From Candidatus Leucobacter sulfamidivorax (lineage in GTDB: Bacteria > Actinomycetota > Actinomycetes > Actinomycetales > Microbacteriaceae), in the NCBI GenBank assembly GCA_016771945.1, contig QZLF01000001.1:1135447-1199446 (forward strand): a stretch of DNA of 64,000 nt. The letters run 5' to 3'. Below, in pieces: positions 17,662 through 27,529 of this stretch; positions within the stretch are counted from its first letter, which is position 1; each line of letters begins with the position of its first letter. The notes under the pieces are model-generated. The model had not been told where the DNA came from and searched no databases. It saw only the letters and a list, made by a program, of their open reading frames with translations. Both the position numbers and the translations under genes were made by a program.

Positions 17662-18354
17662 TCAGGTGGTCATGCCGTCGAGCCGGTAGCCCATGCCGGG
17701 TTCGGTGAGCAGGTGGGCGGGGTTGGCCGGGTCTTCTTCGAGTTTGCGGCGGAGTTGGGAGACGTAGAGGCGAAGGTAGCCGGTGTCTTCGGCGTGCTCG
17801 GTGCCCCAGATGGTGGTGAGGATGGTTTGGCGGGTGACGAGTTTCCCGGCGTTGCGGATGAGGATGTCGATGAACTGCCACTCTGTGGGGGTCAGCCGGA
17901 TTTGACGTTCCCCTTCGGAGGTGTCGCGGGTGACGCTGCGGGCGGCGAGGTCGATGGTGACGCTGCCGAGGTGCACCACGGGCGTGGCGTCTTCTTGGGG
18001 AACACGTCGGGTCAGGGCGCGGATGCGAGCGAGGAGTTCTTCGACGGCGAAGGGTTTGGTGATGTAGTCGTCGGCGCCGGCGTCGAGGGCTTCGACCTTG
18101 TCGGCGGCGCCGGCGCGGCCGGACACGACGAGGATAGGCGCCTGGGACCAGCCGCGGATGCCGTGGATGACTTCGATACCGTCGAGTTCGGGCATGCCGA
18201 GGTCGATGAGGAAGATGTCCGGGTGATGGTCGATGGCCGCTGTGATCGCCTGGGCACCGTCAGCTGCGGTGAAGATCTCATACCCCTTAGCGGTGAGGGT
18301 GATGCGCAGGGCGCGAAGGATCTGGGGGTCGTCGTCGGCGATGAGGATTTTCAT
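17662..18354 (-). CDS. kdpE: KdpE response regulator
   Basis: A 230-residue OmpR-type response regulator for the Kdp potassium system. The receiver domain has the acidic pocket IADDDP at the N-terminus, the phospho-acceptor Asp in IFLIDLGMPELDG (about residue 51), and the conserved KPFAVEELLARI. A C-terminal winged helix (RLTPTEWQFIDILIRNAGKLVTRQTIL, YLRLYVSQLRRKLE) binds DNA. Its ATG overlaps the kdpD stop by four bases. It should activate kdpFABC when potassium is scarce or osmolarity changes; the target site was not identified. Confidence 0.95.
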   Translation of the reverse strand: MKILIADDDPQILRALRITLTAKGYEIFTAADGAQAITAAIDHHPDIFLIDLGMPELDGIEVIHGIRGWSQAPILVVSGRAGAADKVEALDAGADDYITKPFAVEELLARIRALTRRVPQEDATPVVHLGSVTIDLAARSVTRDTSEGERQIRLTPTEWQFIDILIRNAGKLVTRQTILTTIWGTEHAEDTGYLRLYVSQLRRKLEEDPANPAHLLTEPGMGYRLDGMTT

Positions 18355-20846
18355 GACGGCTCCTGGCTCGTGCGGATCGTAGGGAGGGAGATGACCATGG
18401 TGAGTCCGCCACCGGGGGTGTCTTCGGGGGTGAGGGTGCCGTGCATGGCTTCGATGAATCCGCGAGATAGGGCGAGGCCGAGTCCCAGGCCGGTGGTGTT
18501 GTCAGTGTCGCCGAGGCGTTGGAAGGGCAGGAAGATGTCGTCCAGTTTCTCAGGCGGGATGCCGGGGCCGCGGTCGATGATGCGGATTTCGAGCCGGTCT
18601 GCGAACGTGCTGGTGCTGACGTGGATGGGGGTGCCGGCCGGGCTGTAGCGGTGCGCATTGGTGAGGAGGTTGACGAGCACGCGTTGGAGCAGGACAGGGT
18701 CGGCGTGCGCGACCGCGTCACCGTGATTGAGCGCGAGGGTCACATCGGTGGGGCCGAGGTGGAGTTCGTCGAGGGCGGGCGCGATGGTCTCGGCGGGATC
18801 GGTCGGGATCTCCGCGATAGTGAGTACGCCCGCCTGCAGCCTGCTGACGTCGAGGAGGTCAGTGACCAGAGTCGCGAGTGCGCCGAGGCTTTCTTCGGCG
18901 GTGTCGAGCAGTTCCCTCTTCTGCGCGGACGCCAAGTCGTGTCCTGCCGCTTTGAGACCCCCGACAGCGGCGGACGCGGCCGCGAGTGGGCGACGCAGAT
19001 CATGGCTGAGCGCCGAGAGGAGCGCGCCGCGCACCCGATCCGATGCAGCGATCGGCTCGATCTGTCTCGCTGTCTCGGTGAGGTGCTCGTGTTCCAGGGT
19101 TGCGGCGAGTTGTGCGGTGACGACGGCAAGGAGGCGCTGCTCGGACGCGGCAAGGTCCGGACCGTGCAGTTCTAAGGTGGTGTCGTCGGTGATCCGTATG
19201 CTGGCGTGATGGTTATTCGGGAGCGGTTCCCCGGACCGGGCGAGGACGTCCTCGCCGCGCATCAGCCGGACCCCGGGGAGTTGGAAGGCTTCGCGGATGC
19301 GGTCTACGAGTGCTTGGATCGCGTTGTCTCCGCGCAGCACACTGCCAGCGATGGTCTGGATGAGTTCGGATTCGGCGGCGGAACGGCGGGCGGCGCGGGT
19401 GTACCGGGCCGCCCGGTCAACGACGAAACTCACCAGGCTCGCGATCAAGACATACAGGATCAAGGACGCGAGATGGTGCGGCTGATAAATGTGAATCGTG
19501 AACAGCGGCTCGATAAACAGGAAATCGAGTGTGATCCCCGACAGCACCGCAGCGAACAGGGCCGGCCAAATGCCGCCGACGAGCGCGACGACGACGACGA
19601 GGAGCTGGAAACTGAGGACATCCGTGGTGATCGAATCCTCGCTGCGGAACACGCTCAGTAGGGTGGTAAGCGCAGGCCCGCCCAGGAGCGCAGCGACGAA
19701 GCCGAGGATGCGGCGTTTGCGGGTGAGCGCCCCGGTCAGCGGGGGCAGGGCGAAACGTCTGCCGGCTGCGGCATGGTTGACCATGTGCACGTCGATGTCG
19801 CCGGACTCACGGACGACGGTCGCACCGATCCCGGGTCCGGTGAACGCAGCGGTGACACGTCCACGGCGGCTGGCACCCAAGACGAGCTGGGTGGCGTTGA
19901 CAGAACGGGCGAACTCCACCAGCGCGGTGGGGATGTCTTCCCCGATGACCTGATGGTAGGTGCCGTTGAGTTTTTCGACGAGCGCACGCTGCTCGGCAAG
20001 GGTCGCCGGGTTCCCGGTGCGGAGTCCGTCTTGACTGGTGATGTGCACGGCGATGAGCTCGCCGCCGGCGGAGCGGGCCGCGATCCGCGCGCCGCGGCGC
20101 AGCAGCGTCTCGCCTTCGGGGCCGCCGGTGAGGGCGACGACGACGCGTTCGCGGGCTTCCCAGGTGCTGTCGATGCCGTGGTCTTTGCGGTATCCCTTCA
20201 GCGCCTGATCGACTTCGTCTGCGAGCCAGATGAGGGCGAGTTCGCGTAGCGCGGTGAGGTTCCCGAGGCGGAAGTAGTTGGACAGGGCTGCGTCGATGCG
20301 TTCGGCCGGGTACACGAATCCGCCGCTGAGCCGGTCGCGGAGCGCTTGCGGTGCGAGGTCGACGACCTCGATCTGTTCCGCGCCGCGGAGGAAGCTGTCG
20401 GGGACGGTCTCTCGCTGGGGGACGCCGGTGATCTGTTCGACGACGTCGTTGAGGGATTCGATGTGCTGGATGTTGAGGGTGGAGATGACGTCGATGCCTG
20501 CGACGAGGAGTTCTTCGACGTCTTGCCAGCGTTTGTCGTTCTTCGAGCCGGGCGCGTTGGTGTGCGCGAGCTCGTCGACGAGCGCGATCTCGGGGCGGCG
20601 GTCCAGCACCGCCTGCAGGTCCATCTCCTCGAGCGTGACCCCGCGATGTTCGATGCGTGTGCGCGGGACGGCTGGGATTCCCGCGGTCATCGCCGCCGTC
20701 GCGGCGCGGCCGTGGGTTTCCACGATCCCGACGACGACATCTTTCCCGTTCCCGAGGAGGCGTCGCCCTTCTTCCAGCATGGTGAAGGTCTTGCCGACGC
20801 CGGGGGCAGCGCCGAGCAACACCCGAAGCTGCCCCCGTTTCGGCAT
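18351..20846 (-). CDS. kdpD: KdpD sensor histidine kinase
   Basis: An 831-residue sensor kinase of full family length. The N-terminal KdpD domain has Walker A GAAPGVGKT (residues ~12-20) and LVDELAHTNAPGS; a universal-stress-like domain follows (~240-360). A four-helix membrane DUF4118 region spans ~385-480 (ILGFVAALLGGPALTTLLSV; LLVVVVALVGGIWPALFAAV). The kinase core has the H-box SALSHDLRRPLAAA, N-box NLLTNAHRYSP and G-boxes DRGPGIPP and GLGLGLALSRG. It phosphorylates KdpE. The gene follows kdpC after two bases and overlaps kdpE. Carriage of the full two-component pair with the pump genes on an ICE is unusual. Confidence 0.95.
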   Translation of the reverse strand: MPKRGQLRVLLGAAPGVGKTFTMLEEGRRLLGNGKDVVVGIVETHGRAATAAMTAGIPAVPRTRIEHRGVTLEEMDLQAVLDRRPEIALVDELAHTNAPGSKNDKRWQDVEELLVAGIDVISTLNIQHIESLNDVVEQITGVPQRETVPDSFLRGAEQIEVVDLAPQALRDRLSGGFVYPAERIDAALSNYFRLGNLTALRELALIWLADEVDQALKGYRKDHGIDSTWEARERVVVALTGGPEGETLLRRGARIAARSAGGELIAVHITSQDGLRTGNPATLAEQRALVEKLNGTYHQVIGEDIPTALVEFARSVNATQLVLGASRRGRVTAAFTGPGIGATVVRESGDIDVHMVNHAAAGRRFALPPLTGALTRKRRILGFVAALLGGPALTTLLSVFRSEDSITTDVLSFQLLVVVVALVGGIWPALFAAVLSGITLDFLFIEPLFTIHIYQPHHLASLILYVLIASLVSFVVDRAARYTRAARRSAAESELIQTIAGSVLRGDNAIQALVDRIREAFQLPGVRLMRGEDVLARSGEPLPNNHHASIRITDDTTLELHGPDLAASEQRLLAVVTAQLAATLEHEHLTETARQIEPIAASDRVRGALLSALSHDLRRPLAAASAAVGGLKAAGHDLASAQKRELLDTAEESLGALATLVTDLLDVSRLQAGVLTIAEIPTDPAETIAPALDELHLGPTDVTLALNHGDAVAHADPVLLQRVLVNLLTNAHRYSPAGTPIHVSTSTFADRLEIRIIDRGPGIPPEKLDDIFLPFQRLGDTDNTTGLGLGLALSRGFIEAMHGTLTPEDTPGGGLTMVISLPTIRTSQEPS

Positions 20847-20848
20847 GA

Positions 20849-21463
20849 TCAGTCCTCCAACTCGTCCAGGGCGAGGTTCAGTTCCAGAACGTTCACCCTC
20901 GATTCTCCCAAATACCCGGCATCCGGGCCCTGGGTGTGTGCCGCGACGAGTTCCCGTACCTGCTCGGCGGGGATCCCGCGTGCGTCGGCGACCCGGTCAA
21001 TCTGGATCTGCGCGTAGGCGGGGCTGATGTGCGGGTCCAGTCCCGACGAGGACGCGGTGACCGCATCCACGGGGACTTCGGCCTCGGTGACGCCGTTGAA
21101 CTCCGCAACCTGGGCTTTGCGTTCGGTGATCGCGGCGATCAGGTCCTCGTTCTCCGGCCCGTAGTTCGACCCGGAGGAGGCGCCGCCGTCGTACCCGTCG
21201 CCGGCGGCGGAGGGCCGCGGCTGGAAGTACTCCGGCAGCGGGTTGCCGTCCGCGTCGGTGAAGGACTGGCCGATCAGCGACGACCCGACCGGGTCGCCGT
21301 CCTGGTTGGTGATGATCGACCCGTTGGCTTGGGCGGGCAGGGCGACTTGCCCGATGCCGGTGATCAGCAGGGTGTAGCCGACACCGAGGGCGAGGGTCAG
21401 GAGCGCCATGGCACGGGTGGCGACCCAGATGGTGCGCCCGATTCCACGAGCTTGTGTGTTCAT
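20849..21463 (-). CDS. kdpC: KdpC subunit of potassium-transporting ATPase
   Basis: A 204-residue protein with one N-terminal membrane segment (AMALLTLALGVGYTLLITGIGQVAL). The conserved KdpC extracellular part follows: SLIGQSFTDADGNPLPEYFQPRPSA, ASSGSNYGPEN, PVDAVTASSSGLDPHISPAYA and ELVAAHTQGP. KdpC supports the KdpA-KdpB complex during K+ uptake. Length and motifs are normal, with no sign of decay. It follows kdpB after 26 bases and precedes kdpD by two. Confidence 0.95.
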   Translation of the reverse strand: MNTQARGIGRTIWVATRAMALLTLALGVGYTLLITGIGQVALPAQANGSIITNQDGDPVGSSLIGQSFTDADGNPLPEYFQPRPSAAGDGYDGGASSGSNYGPENEDLIAAITERKAQVAEFNGVTEAEVPVDAVTASSSGLDPHISPAYAQIQIDRVADARGIPAEQVRELVAAHTQGPDAGYLGESRVNVLELNLALDELED

Positions 21464-21489
21464 GATGTTCTCTTCTTTCCGAAGGTGTG

Positions 21490-23636
21490 TCAGAAGCCGG
21501 GGATGAGGCGGACGAGCAGGTCGATCAGCCAGATCCCGACGAACGGGGCGATCACGCCGCCCAGCCCGTAGATGGCGAGGTTGCGGCCGAGGATGCTGGA
21601 CGCGTTCCCGGGCCGGTACTTCACTCCGCGCAAGGCGAGCGGGATGAGGAACACGATCACGATCGCGTTGAAGATGATCGCCGAAAGCACCGCCGAGGCC
21701 GGCGAGTGCAGGCCCATGATGTTCAACGCGGCGAGCTGCGGGAACACGCCCATGAACATGGCGGGGATGATCGCGAAGTACTTCGCGATGTCGTTCGCGA
21801 TCGAGAACGTCGTCAACGCTCCCCGGGTGATCAGCAGCTGCTTCCCGATCCGCACCACGTCGATGAGCTTGGACGGGTCGGAATCGAGGTCGACCATGTT
21901 CCCGGCCTCTTTCGCCGCCGACGTGCCGGAGTTCATCGCGACCCCGACATCGGCCTGCGCGAGCGCGGGCGCGTCGTTGGTGCCGTCACCGGTCATCGCG
22001 ACCAGATTCCCGCCCTCCTGCTCCTTGCGGATGTAGGCGAGCTTGTCCTCCGGGGTGGCTTCGGCGAGGAAATCGTCCACACCGGCTTCCTTCGCGATGG
22101 CGGCCGCGGTGAGCGGGTTGTCGCCGGTGATCATCACCGTGCGGATGCCCATCGCCCGCATCTCGGCGAACTTCGCCGGCAGCCCCTCCTTGACGACGTC
22201 CTTGAGGTGCACGACCCCGAGCAGGTGCCCCGCACCGGTCGCGTCCTTGGTGGCGACGACCAGCGGGGTGCCGCCGGACTGGGAGATGTGCTCGACATAC
22301 TCGTCGAGCTCCGCGACCAGCGACGACGGCAACCGGTTCCCGCCCTCTTCCAGCCACGCCATCACGGCGGAGCCGGCGCCCTTACGGATCTGGGTGCCAT
22401 CGGGCAGGTCCAGGCCCGACATGCGCGTCTGCGCCGTGAACGGGACGATCTCCCCAGTGGTGTTCCGGTCGAACTCTCCGTGCTCCTGCTCGGCGAGCTC
22501 GACGATCGACACGCCCTCCGGGGTCGGGTCGGCCAGCGAGGACAGCGCGGCGGCCCGGACCAGCTCCTGCTCCCGCACCCCGCCGAGGCGGACGAACGCG
22601 CTGGCGCGCCGGTTGCCGTAGGTGATGGTGCCGGTCTTGTCCAGCAGCAGCGTGGTCACATCGCCTGCGGCTTCGACCGCGCGCCCGGACATCGCCAGCA
22701 CATTGCGTTGCACGAGCCGGTCCATCCCTGCGATACCGATCGCGCTGAGTAGCGCCCCGATGGTGGTCGGGATCAGGCACACCAACAGCGCGACCAGGAC
22801 GGTGACGCTCACGGGGGCGGCCGCGTAGGACGCGATGGGGTTCAGGGTGAGGGCGACGACGACGAAGATGATCGACAGCGACGCGAGCAGGATGTTCAGC
22901 GCGATCTCGTTCGGCGTCTTCTGCCGTGCGGCACCTTCGACGAGGGAGATCATCCGGTCCACGAACGTCTCACCCGGCTTGGAGGTGATGCGCACCACGA
23001 TCCGATCCGACAGCACCCGGTGCCGCCGGTCACGGCGGAACGGTCACCGCCGGACTCGCGCACCACAGGGGCGGACTCACCCGTGATGGCCGACTCGTCT
23101 ACCGAGGCGATACCCCACACGATGTCCCCGTCGCCCGGGATCAGCTCGCCAGCGGTCACAACAACCACATCACCGAGCGTGAGATCCGAAGAGGACACCT
23201 GCGTGGTCGCGGCCCGCTCTGCAGCGGCATCGGCCTTCGAGTCGTAGCCGCTGACGCGGTTAGCCATGGTGCTGGTGCGGGTCTTGCGCAGGGTCTCCGC
23301 CTGCGCTTTGCCGCGGCCTTCGGCGACAGACTCGGCGAGGTTCGCGAACAGCACGGTCAGCCACAGCCACACCGCGATCGCCCAGGTGAACGACCACGGC
23401 ACGACCGTGCCGCCGGAATCGGCAGGTCCGCCGATGAACGGTTCCGTGACGGCGAGGACCGTGGTGAGCGTGGCACCGACCCAGACAAGGAACATGACGG
23501 GGTTGCGCCACTGCTCTTTGGGGTTGAGTTTGCGGAACGCGCCGGGTAGGGCGGCCCGGACCTGTTCCCAGGTGAACCCGCCCTTCCGGGTGGGGGTGCC
23601 CGCCGTTTTCGGGCGGGGTTCGGTGATAGTGGACAT
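21490..23636 (-). pseudogene. kdpB: kdpB, P-type ATPase subunit, with a -1 frameshift
   Basis: Two adjoining frames together make one full KdpB: 23636 to about 23018 encodes the N-terminal ~207 residues (ending DRSAVTGGT), and about 23017 to 21490 encodes the rest ([22 protein letters not shown] onward). At the junction the minus-strand text reads GGCACCGGGTGCTG, one base short of the expected GGC ACC NNG GTG CTG. The second part holds the phosphorylation motif [10 protein letters not shown] and the hinge [14 protein letters not shown], both intact. Possible causes are true inactivation, a sequencing error, or a ribosomal frameshift; I see no obvious slippery site. If real, potassium pumping by this locus is lost. 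Confidence 0.85.
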
Positions 23637-23639
23637 GGT

Positions 23640-25313
23640 TTACATCAGCCCTTCCGCTAGCGGACCTAGCGCGAGAACGGGGAAGAAGGTCAGTGCGGTC
23701 ACCAGGATCGTGACCACGGTCAGCAGCCCAATGAACATCGGACGGTGCGTGGGGAGGGTGCCGGAGGTGGTCGGAACCTTGTCCTGAGCGGCGAGAGAGC
23801 CCGCCAGGGCGAGGACGAACACGATCGGCACGAACCGTCCCAGCAAGATCGCGAGCCCCAGTGTGGTGTTCAGCCACGGCGTGTTCGCGGTGAGACCGGC
23901 GAACGCGGAACCGTTGTTGTTCGCTGCGGACGTGAACGCGTACAGCACCTCGGACATGCCGTGGATGCCGGGGTTCCAGATCGACGTGTTCTCCACCTCT
24001 TCCCGGACACCGGGGATCGCGAAGCTCAGCGCCGTTCCGGCCAGCACCAGGGTGGGCATGACGAGGATGTAGAGCGCGGCGAGCTTGATCTCGCGCGGGC
24101 CGATCTTCTTGCCCAGGTACTCCGGCGTGCGTCCGATCAGCAGACCCGAGATGAACACGGCGATGACCGCGAGGATCAGGATCGCGTAGATCCCGGAGCC
24201 GACGCCGCCCGGGGTGACTTCACCGAGCATCATGTTCAGCATCGGCATCATCCCGCCCAGGGCGGTGTACGAGTCGTGCATCGAGTTCACCGCGCCGGTG
24301 GAGGTGCCGGTGCTGGTGGTGGCGAACAGGGTCGATCCGATGATCCCGAACCGCTGCTCCTTGCCTTCCATCGCGCCGCCGGCAAGGCCGGGGGCGGTGC
24401 CCATGCCGGCCGATTCCAGCGCGGTGAGGATGCTGAACGACGCCACGTACAGGATCGCCATCACGGAGACGATCGCGTAACCCTGACGGTTGTCACCCAC
24501 CATCCGCCCGAAGGTGCGGGGCAGGGAGAATGGGATGACGAGCATCAGCAGCACCTGGAACACGTTCGTCCACGCGGTGGGGTTCTCGAACGGGTGAGAC
24601 GAGTTCGCGTTGAAGAACCCGCCGCCGTTGGTGCCGAGCAGCTTGATGACCTCCTGCGACGCCGTCGGCCCGCCGGGGATCGTCTGTGTGGCGCCGGTGA
24701 TCGTGGTGACGGTGGTGAACCCGTTGAAGTTCTGGATCACTCCGCCGATCATCAGCACGATCGCACCGACCACGGCGATCGGCAGCAGAATGCGCAGCGT
24801 GCCGCGGATCAGGTCGACCCAGAAGTTCCCGATCGTGCCTGAGCGCCGGTAGGCGAAACCGCGCACCAGAGCGATCGCGACCGCGATACCGACTGCGGCG
24901 GACACGAAGTTCTGCACCGCGAGACCGGCGAACTGGACGGTGTAGCCGACGGTGAGCTCCGGCGAGTACGACTGCCAGTTCGTGTTGCCGACGAACGATG
25001 CCGCGGTGTTGAACGACAGATGCTCCGAGGGAGCCGTCAGGCCCAGCGAGTACGGCAGCCACTGTTGGAGGCGTTGCAGGCCGTAGACGATCAGCAGGCC
25101 GATCGCGGAGAACGCGAGCACGCTGCGCAGGTAGGCCTGCCAGGTCTGCTCGGTCTTGGAATCGACGCCGATGATCTTGTAGATCCCGCGTTCGACTTTC
25201 CAGTCCTTGCGGGACGTGTAGACCCAGGCCATGTAGTCACCGAACGGGCGGTGCAGGATGCCCAGGATGATGGCGACGGTGGCGAGGGCGAGAAGCGCGT
25301 ACACCCAGGTCAT
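23640..25313 (-). CDS. kdpA: KdpA potassium-binding subunit
   Basis: A 557-residue polytopic channel-like subunit of full length. It contains the four pore-loop regions that line the K+ filter: [50 protein letters not shown] and [15 protein letters not shown]. About ten membrane segments are visible. Its ATG overlaps the TGA of kdpF (TGATG), and kdpB follows after three bases. It forms the ion-conducting part of the high-affinity Kdp pump with KdpB and KdpC. Confidence 0.95.
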   Translation of the reverse strand: MTWVYALLALATVAIILGILHRPFGDYMAWVYTSRKDWKVERGIYKIIGVDSKTEQTWQAYLRSVLAFSAIGLLIVYGLQRLQQWLPYSLGLTAPSEHLSFNTAASFVGNTNWQSYSPELTVGYTVQFAGLAVQNFVSAAVGIAVAIALVRGFAYRRSGTIGNFWVDLIRGTLRILLPIAVVGAIVLMIGGVIQNFNGFTTVTTITGATQTIPGGPTASQEVIKLLGTNGGGFFNANSSHPFENPTAWTNVFQVLLMLVIPFSLPRTFGRMVGDNRQGYAIVSVMAILYVASFSILTALESAGMGTAPGLAGGAMEGKEQRFGIIGSTLFATTSTGTSTGAVNSMHDSYTALGGMMPMLNMMLGEVTPGGVGSGIYAILILAVIAVFISGLLIGRTPEYLGKKIGPREIKLAALYILVMPTLVLAGTALSFAIPGVREEVENTSIWNPGIHGMSEVLYAFTSAANNNGSAFAGLTANTPWLNTTLGLAILLGRFVPIVFVLALAGSLAAQDKVPTTSGTLPTHRPMFIGLLTVVTILVTALTFFPVLALGPLAEGLM

Positions 25314-25402
25314 CAGAAGCGCTCCGGTTTCACGAGAGCGAACACGAGATACACGATCGCCGCGACCCCGAGACCGGCGGCGAGAAGTTCAAAGACGATC
25401 AC
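25313..25402 (-). CDS. kdpF: KdpF small subunit
   Basis: A 29-residue, single-helix protein starting with GTG 25402: [20 protein letters not shown], then ALVKPERF. This is the typical KdpF sequence, which stabilises the Kdp complex in the membrane. Its stop overlaps the kdpA start, and its start overlaps the stop of a further small membrane peptide upstream, so all three are translationally coupled. Confidence 0.9.
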   Translation of the reverse strand: MIVFELLAAGLGVAAIVYLVFALVKPERF

Positions 25403-25494
25403 AGCTTCTCCACCGCCTTCCCCAGCAGCCCGACGACGACGAACAAGGCGATCACGCCCAGCACGTAGACGATGTCAAGCACAACAAGCTCCAT
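25399..25494 (-). CDS. 31-residue membrane peptide at the head of the kdp operon
   Basis: An ATG at 25494 opens a 31-codon frame (MELVVLDIVYVLGVIALFVV, then [11 protein letters not shown]): one hydrophobic helix with a short charged C-terminus. Its TGA overlaps the GTG of kdpF (GTGA), strong evidence for translation as the first gene of the operon. Short membrane peptides before kdpF occur in other actinobacteria; its function is unknown. No good ribosome site is visible upstream. Confidence 0.65.
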   Translation of the reverse strand: MELVVLDIVYVLGVIALFVVVGLLGKAVEKL

Positions 25495-25784
25495 TCGGAT
25501 AACAAGCGACAGCAGGACCACTAGCCGCGCAACCCGAAACAGCGGGTGCAACTCACGATCAAACACCCGCCCACACCCCCGAAACAGGCGTCCTAACAGA
25601 ACCCATACGAGGATCGGGCGGACTCTGACGGGCCGCTAACACCACAGGCCCGCAGAGCGCGCCGACGGCACGGACGCGAGTGGCCGCGCCCTCTGCGTGG
25701 TGCTGTTAGCGGCAGGCCGAGAAGGCGCATGAGTTCCGTGAGGGGCTGTTCCCTGCCCGGTGGTTGCCGCGTAGAAGTGGACGC
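25495..25784. promoter_or_regulatory. Divergent intergenic region between kdp operon and three plus-strand genes
   Basis: 290 bases without a gene. It must hold the kdp promoter (leftward) and possibly one for the rightward genes. An exact 10-base inverted repeat, GCCGCTAACA at 25632-25641 and TGTTAGCGGC at 25704-25713, is separated by 62 bases and may be an operator; its partner CCAC/GTGG flanks extend the similarity. I cannot assign -35/-10 boxes with confidence. Confidence 0.4.
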
Positions 25785-26351
25785 ATGACCCTCACCGCCA
25801 TCCTCCCCTCCCTCAGACGCAGCATCCCCGACCCTCTCCAACCCCGACGTTGGCCCGAGCACACCGTCCCCACGGTCTCGGATGTCGTGATCGGCGGAGT
25901 GTCCCTGAGGCGACTGGTGGACATCACCGGCACCCCGGCGCTACTCACCGGGGACCTGCCGCACCCGAAACCGGCCCAGGCGCACGCCCAGGGGATCGGC
26001 AACGACGTCACCGTCCTGGTCTTCCAGGTCACCCTCGGCGTCGACACCGACACCGATAAACGCGTCGCCCTCACCGACTGCGGATTCGACCGGGTGGCCT
26101 CCTACTGGGACGAGTGCCGGCTCATCGGCCGCACGTCGACGGCGAAGAACACCACCATCGAACTCATCCCCGGCGAAACCGGGTCTGCGCCGTGGCCGTA
26201 CCCGATCGTCACCCTTCCCGCAGACATCCACCAAGGCGACCTTCTCGCCGTCCCCTGCGCCGGCGCGGTCACGCTCAGCGACGTGCGCCCACGCCCACAG
26301 GAAGCCTTCGTACGCGCAGAACAGGTCCGGGAACTCGCGGTGACCCGATGA
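25785..26351 (+). CDS. Unknown protein, first of three overlapping ICE genes
   Basis: It encodes 188 residues from ATG 25785 (GAAGTGG nearby), with no signal peptide or membrane helix. The C-terminal half contains LIGRTSTAKNTTIELIPG and IVTLPADIHQGDLLAVPCAGAVTLSDV. The last segment is clearly similar to the C-terminal part of the next gene product, so the two look like diverged tandem paralogues. I recognise no family. The stop overlaps the next start by four bases (ATGA). Confidence 0.6.
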   Translation: MTLTAILPSLRRSIPDPLQPRRWPEHTVPTVSDVVIGGVSLRRLVDITGTPALLTGDLPHPKPAQAHAQGIGNDVTVLVFQVTLGVDTDTDKRVALTDCGFDRVASYWDECRLIGRTSTAKNTTIELIPGETGSAPWPYPIVTLPADIHQGDLLAVPCAGAVTLSDVRPRPQEAFVRAEQVRELAVTR

Positions 26352-26896
26352 GCATCATGCACACCCTGATCTCGTCCCGGGCGATGGCTCTTGCCGCCCT
26401 GTACGAGGACTGCCCACCCTGGCCCGCAGACACCGCCTTCGCCGACCGCGACATCAGCATCGGCGCGCAATCACTCACCGCCCTCGCAGCACAGCGCGGC
26501 ACCCCCTGTGTCCTGATCGCGCCCAGCAGCGCGTCGGCGCGAGGAGAGGAGTACCGCACCGTCATCGTCACCACCATCCTCGCCCGCACATCGCGCCGCG
26601 GGCTGCGGCACCCCTTGGAACTGACGGTCGACTGCGACCTGGCCGCCCTCGACTCCCGCGTCCTCGACGTCCTGCCCCTGCAGTGCCCGAACGCGCGGCA
26701 CCGCAAGACGACCCTGCTGCGCTCCCCGCACACGCAGACCGCCATCAGGGTGCTGCTTCCGCAGACCTGCGCCCCCGGTGACCTCCTCGCCCTCACCTGC
26801 GAAGGCACGATCGCACTCGGGCAGATCACCAGCCACCCCACCCGCATCCACCCGGGCAGTGACGACGAGGAGTGGCAAGGCAGGTGCCTCAAATAA
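26348..26896 (+). CDS. Unknown protein, paralogue of the preceding gene
   Basis: 182 residues. It shares the pattern K-TT-L...IRVLLP...GDLLALTCEGTIAL--I with the previous product (IVTLP...GDLLAVPCAGAVTL--V) and a preceding TVIVTTI/TVLVFQV strand, so a common beta-rich domain is likely. Two Cys pairs are present (DCDL, LQCP, TCAP, TCEG). There is no export signal. It is coupled at both ends: ATGA overlap upstream, TAATG overlap downstream. Confidence 0.6.
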   Translation: MSIMHTLISSRAMALAALYEDCPPWPADTAFADRDISIGAQSLTALAAQRGTPCVLIAPSSASARGEEYRTVIVTTILARTSRRGLRHPLELTVDCDLAALDSRVLDVLPLQCPNARHRKTTLLRSPHTQTAIRVLLPQTCAPGDLLALTCEGTIALGQITSHPTRIHPGSDDEEWQGRCLK

Positions 26897-27459
26897 TGGA
26901 CACCATCCGACACACCACCCGCTCGTCCCCGGCAGGCCCGCAGTCTGGGAAGGCTCGTTTGCTCCTCTACGGCGACTCGCTCGACAGCCTCGCCTATCTT
27001 GCCATGCCCGTTCCTTACGATCACGACGCACTCGACAACCGGAGGGCGCGAACCATGATCGTGGGAATCCGCGTGCCCGACACGAACCACCCTCGGCAAG
27101 CGCTCCGGAGTCAGCTCCGGGCAGCGCATGACATCCTCACGAAGCCGCTGCGCACGCACCCCCTGGTGCGGCACATCTTCTACATCGTCGAAGTCCCGTC
27201 TGACTCACCGACCCCTGACCGCGCCGTCAACGCATTGTCCGCAGCGATCTGCGCACACCACGCTGAGATCGAAATGCGCCACGGCCGCGACATCTGCATC
27301 ACCGGAATCATCACCACCCCCCACACCGACCCCGTGACACTCACCGAACGCGTACACCAAAGGATCACCACCACACCCTTCGAGAGCTACTACGCGACCT
27401 CCTGGGACCAAATCGCACACAGATCCATTGCCGCCGCCGCCGCAGAAGCACTTCTCTAG
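26896..27459 (+). CDS. Unknown protein, third of the overlapping ICE genes
   Basis: 187 residues. The start at 26896 is chosen because the ATG overlaps the upstream TAA (TAATG). Visible features are LLLYGDSLDSLAYLAMPVPYDHDAL near the N-terminus, a middle IFYIVEVPSDSP strand, and a C-terminal Ala-rich helix. No membrane segment or known motif is present. Tight coupling with the two paralogues suggests a three-gene functional unit, which I cannot identify. Confidence 0.58.
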   Translation: MDTIRHTTRSSPAGPQSGKARLLLYGDSLDSLAYLAMPVPYDHDALDNRRARTMIVGIRVPDTNHPRQALRSQLRAAHDILTKPLRTHPLVRHIFYIVEVPSDSPTPDRAVNALSAAICAHHAEIEMRHGRDICITGIITTPHTDPVTLTERVHQRITTTPFESYYATSWDQIAHRSIAAAAAEALL

Positions 27460-27529
27460 CGTCGCCGAATGCCTACCCGTGGACCCATCGATGGTCACGG
27501 GCGCCAGCTCCCAGCGCGAATCCGCGTGC

